A DNA stretch of 32,927 bases from Candidatus Fermentithermobacillaceae bacterium (GTDB lineage: Bacteria > Bacillota > Sulfobacillia > Fermentithermobacillales > DUSS01), in the NCBI GenBank assembly GCA_012842495.1, contig DUSS01000044.1:1-32927 (forward strand), written 5' to 3'. Below, piece by piece: positions 32,676 through 32,927 of the stretch. Within the stretch, counting starts at the first letter, position 1; the number at the start of each line of letters is the position of its first letter. The notes below the pieces were generated by a model. It was given only the letters and a program-made list of their open reading frames with translations, had not been told where the DNA came from and did no database searches. A program made the translations under genes and the position numbers.

Positions 32676-32926
32676 CGGTGTATCGTAACCACTCCCCACC
32701 CGAGAGCCTTGGCGAGGGCACGCTGGGACAGCCCGTAACGTTCACGAATCTCCGCTATTTGCTCGGGCGCGAGCAGACCATGTCTGCGCCGGTACTCATC
32801 ATGATGGTGTCGCACGAAGGGTGGGAGCCCAGGACGTCCAGGAGCGACGAATACGAACTGGTAAACAAGTCGCATTACCCGGAGGTCGAGCAAGCCGAGG
32901 ACTTCTGGGACAATGCCAGCCGTCAC
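32498..32926 (-). pseudogene. MqsA/XRE-type HTH antitoxin fragment (partial at window edge)
   Basis: Reading leftward from the window edge, DEYRRRHGLLAPEQIAEIRE, YGLSQRALAKALGWGVVTIH and RYESGALQ are the HTH of MqsA-like/XRE antitoxins, in which GWGxxTIxRYExGxLQ is diagnostic. Recognisable sequence ends at GALQ (about 32653); the remaining frame to 32498 is antisense of the AlbA_2 gene. The N-terminal residues at the window edge do not show the expected zinc-binding Cys pairs, so that part may be frameshifted or lie outside. The gene is truncated at its 3' end where it meets the AlbA_2 gene. Confidence 0.6.
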
Positions 32927-32927
32927 C

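Overview
This is a GC-rich (mid-to-high fifties percent by eye) bacterial accessory region. Strong AGGAGG-type ribosome sites, many GTG and TTG starts, lipobox-bearing lipoproteins and no Gram-negative envelope gene point to a Bacillota or related Gram-positive lineage, possibly a thermophilic clostridial group. That assignment is inference. There is no rRNA, tRNA or CRISPR array that I can see. The window is unusually rich in broken genes: pieces of IS110, ISL3, IS21 and IS66 elements, an SbcC shard, a frameshifted S41 peptidase, a beheaded nucleotidyltransferase with a 28-residue HepT stub, and several single-base lesions.

Left part (1-8.2 kb). An IS110 transposase tail is followed by a WecA/WbpL-type polyprenyl-phosphate sugar-1-phosphate transferase. 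Next comes a two-gene helicase cassette: a Ski2/Hel308-like helicase with a SWIM zinc finger and a C-terminal HhH region (interrupted by one frameshift), then a UvrD-type helicase fused to a RecB/Cas4-like Fe-S nuclease. A shard of an AlbA_2/Schlafen-like gene and an opposing ISL3 transposase fragment close this part.

Middle part (8.2-24.4 kb). Two diverged copies of an XRE-HTH plus ImmA/IrrE metallopeptidase gene sit about 14 kb apart. Each has the same TTTACA-17-TATAAT promoter and is followed 4 nt later by a TTG-started PIN gene. The first PIN gene is frameshifted and followed by a small gene with an in-frame TAG. The second is fused to a deleted copy of a nearby lipoprotein gene. Between the copies lie an FtsX/MacB-like ABC exporter (permease, ATPase, permease), the gene graveyard, an intact-looking VapBC-type pair, a DUF5694-like protein, an endonuclease III-like Fe-S glycosylase, a retropepsin-like reading frame and a lipoprotein. 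Two translationally adjacent unknown genes are on the minus strand.

Right part (24.5-32.9 kb). A VOC-family protein (minus) faces a large beta-propeller-like lipoprotein and a small membrane protein. The strongest candidate for a functional, poorly described system follows. Behind a TTGACA-17-TAAGAT promoter lies a PHP-domain plus SMC/Rad50-like ATPase (TrlF-like), and 8 nt after it an AlbA_2 plus histidine-kinase-type ATPase (Schlafen-like regulator) protein. An MqsA-like HTH fragment converges on its end.

Taken together this looks like a defence/toxin-antitoxin island shaped by repeated IS insertion, duplication and deletion. The helicase-nuclease cassette (2.1-7.8 kb) and the PHP-ATPase/Schlafen-like pair (28.7-32.7 kb) are the two units most worth testing as nucleic-acid-targeting systems.
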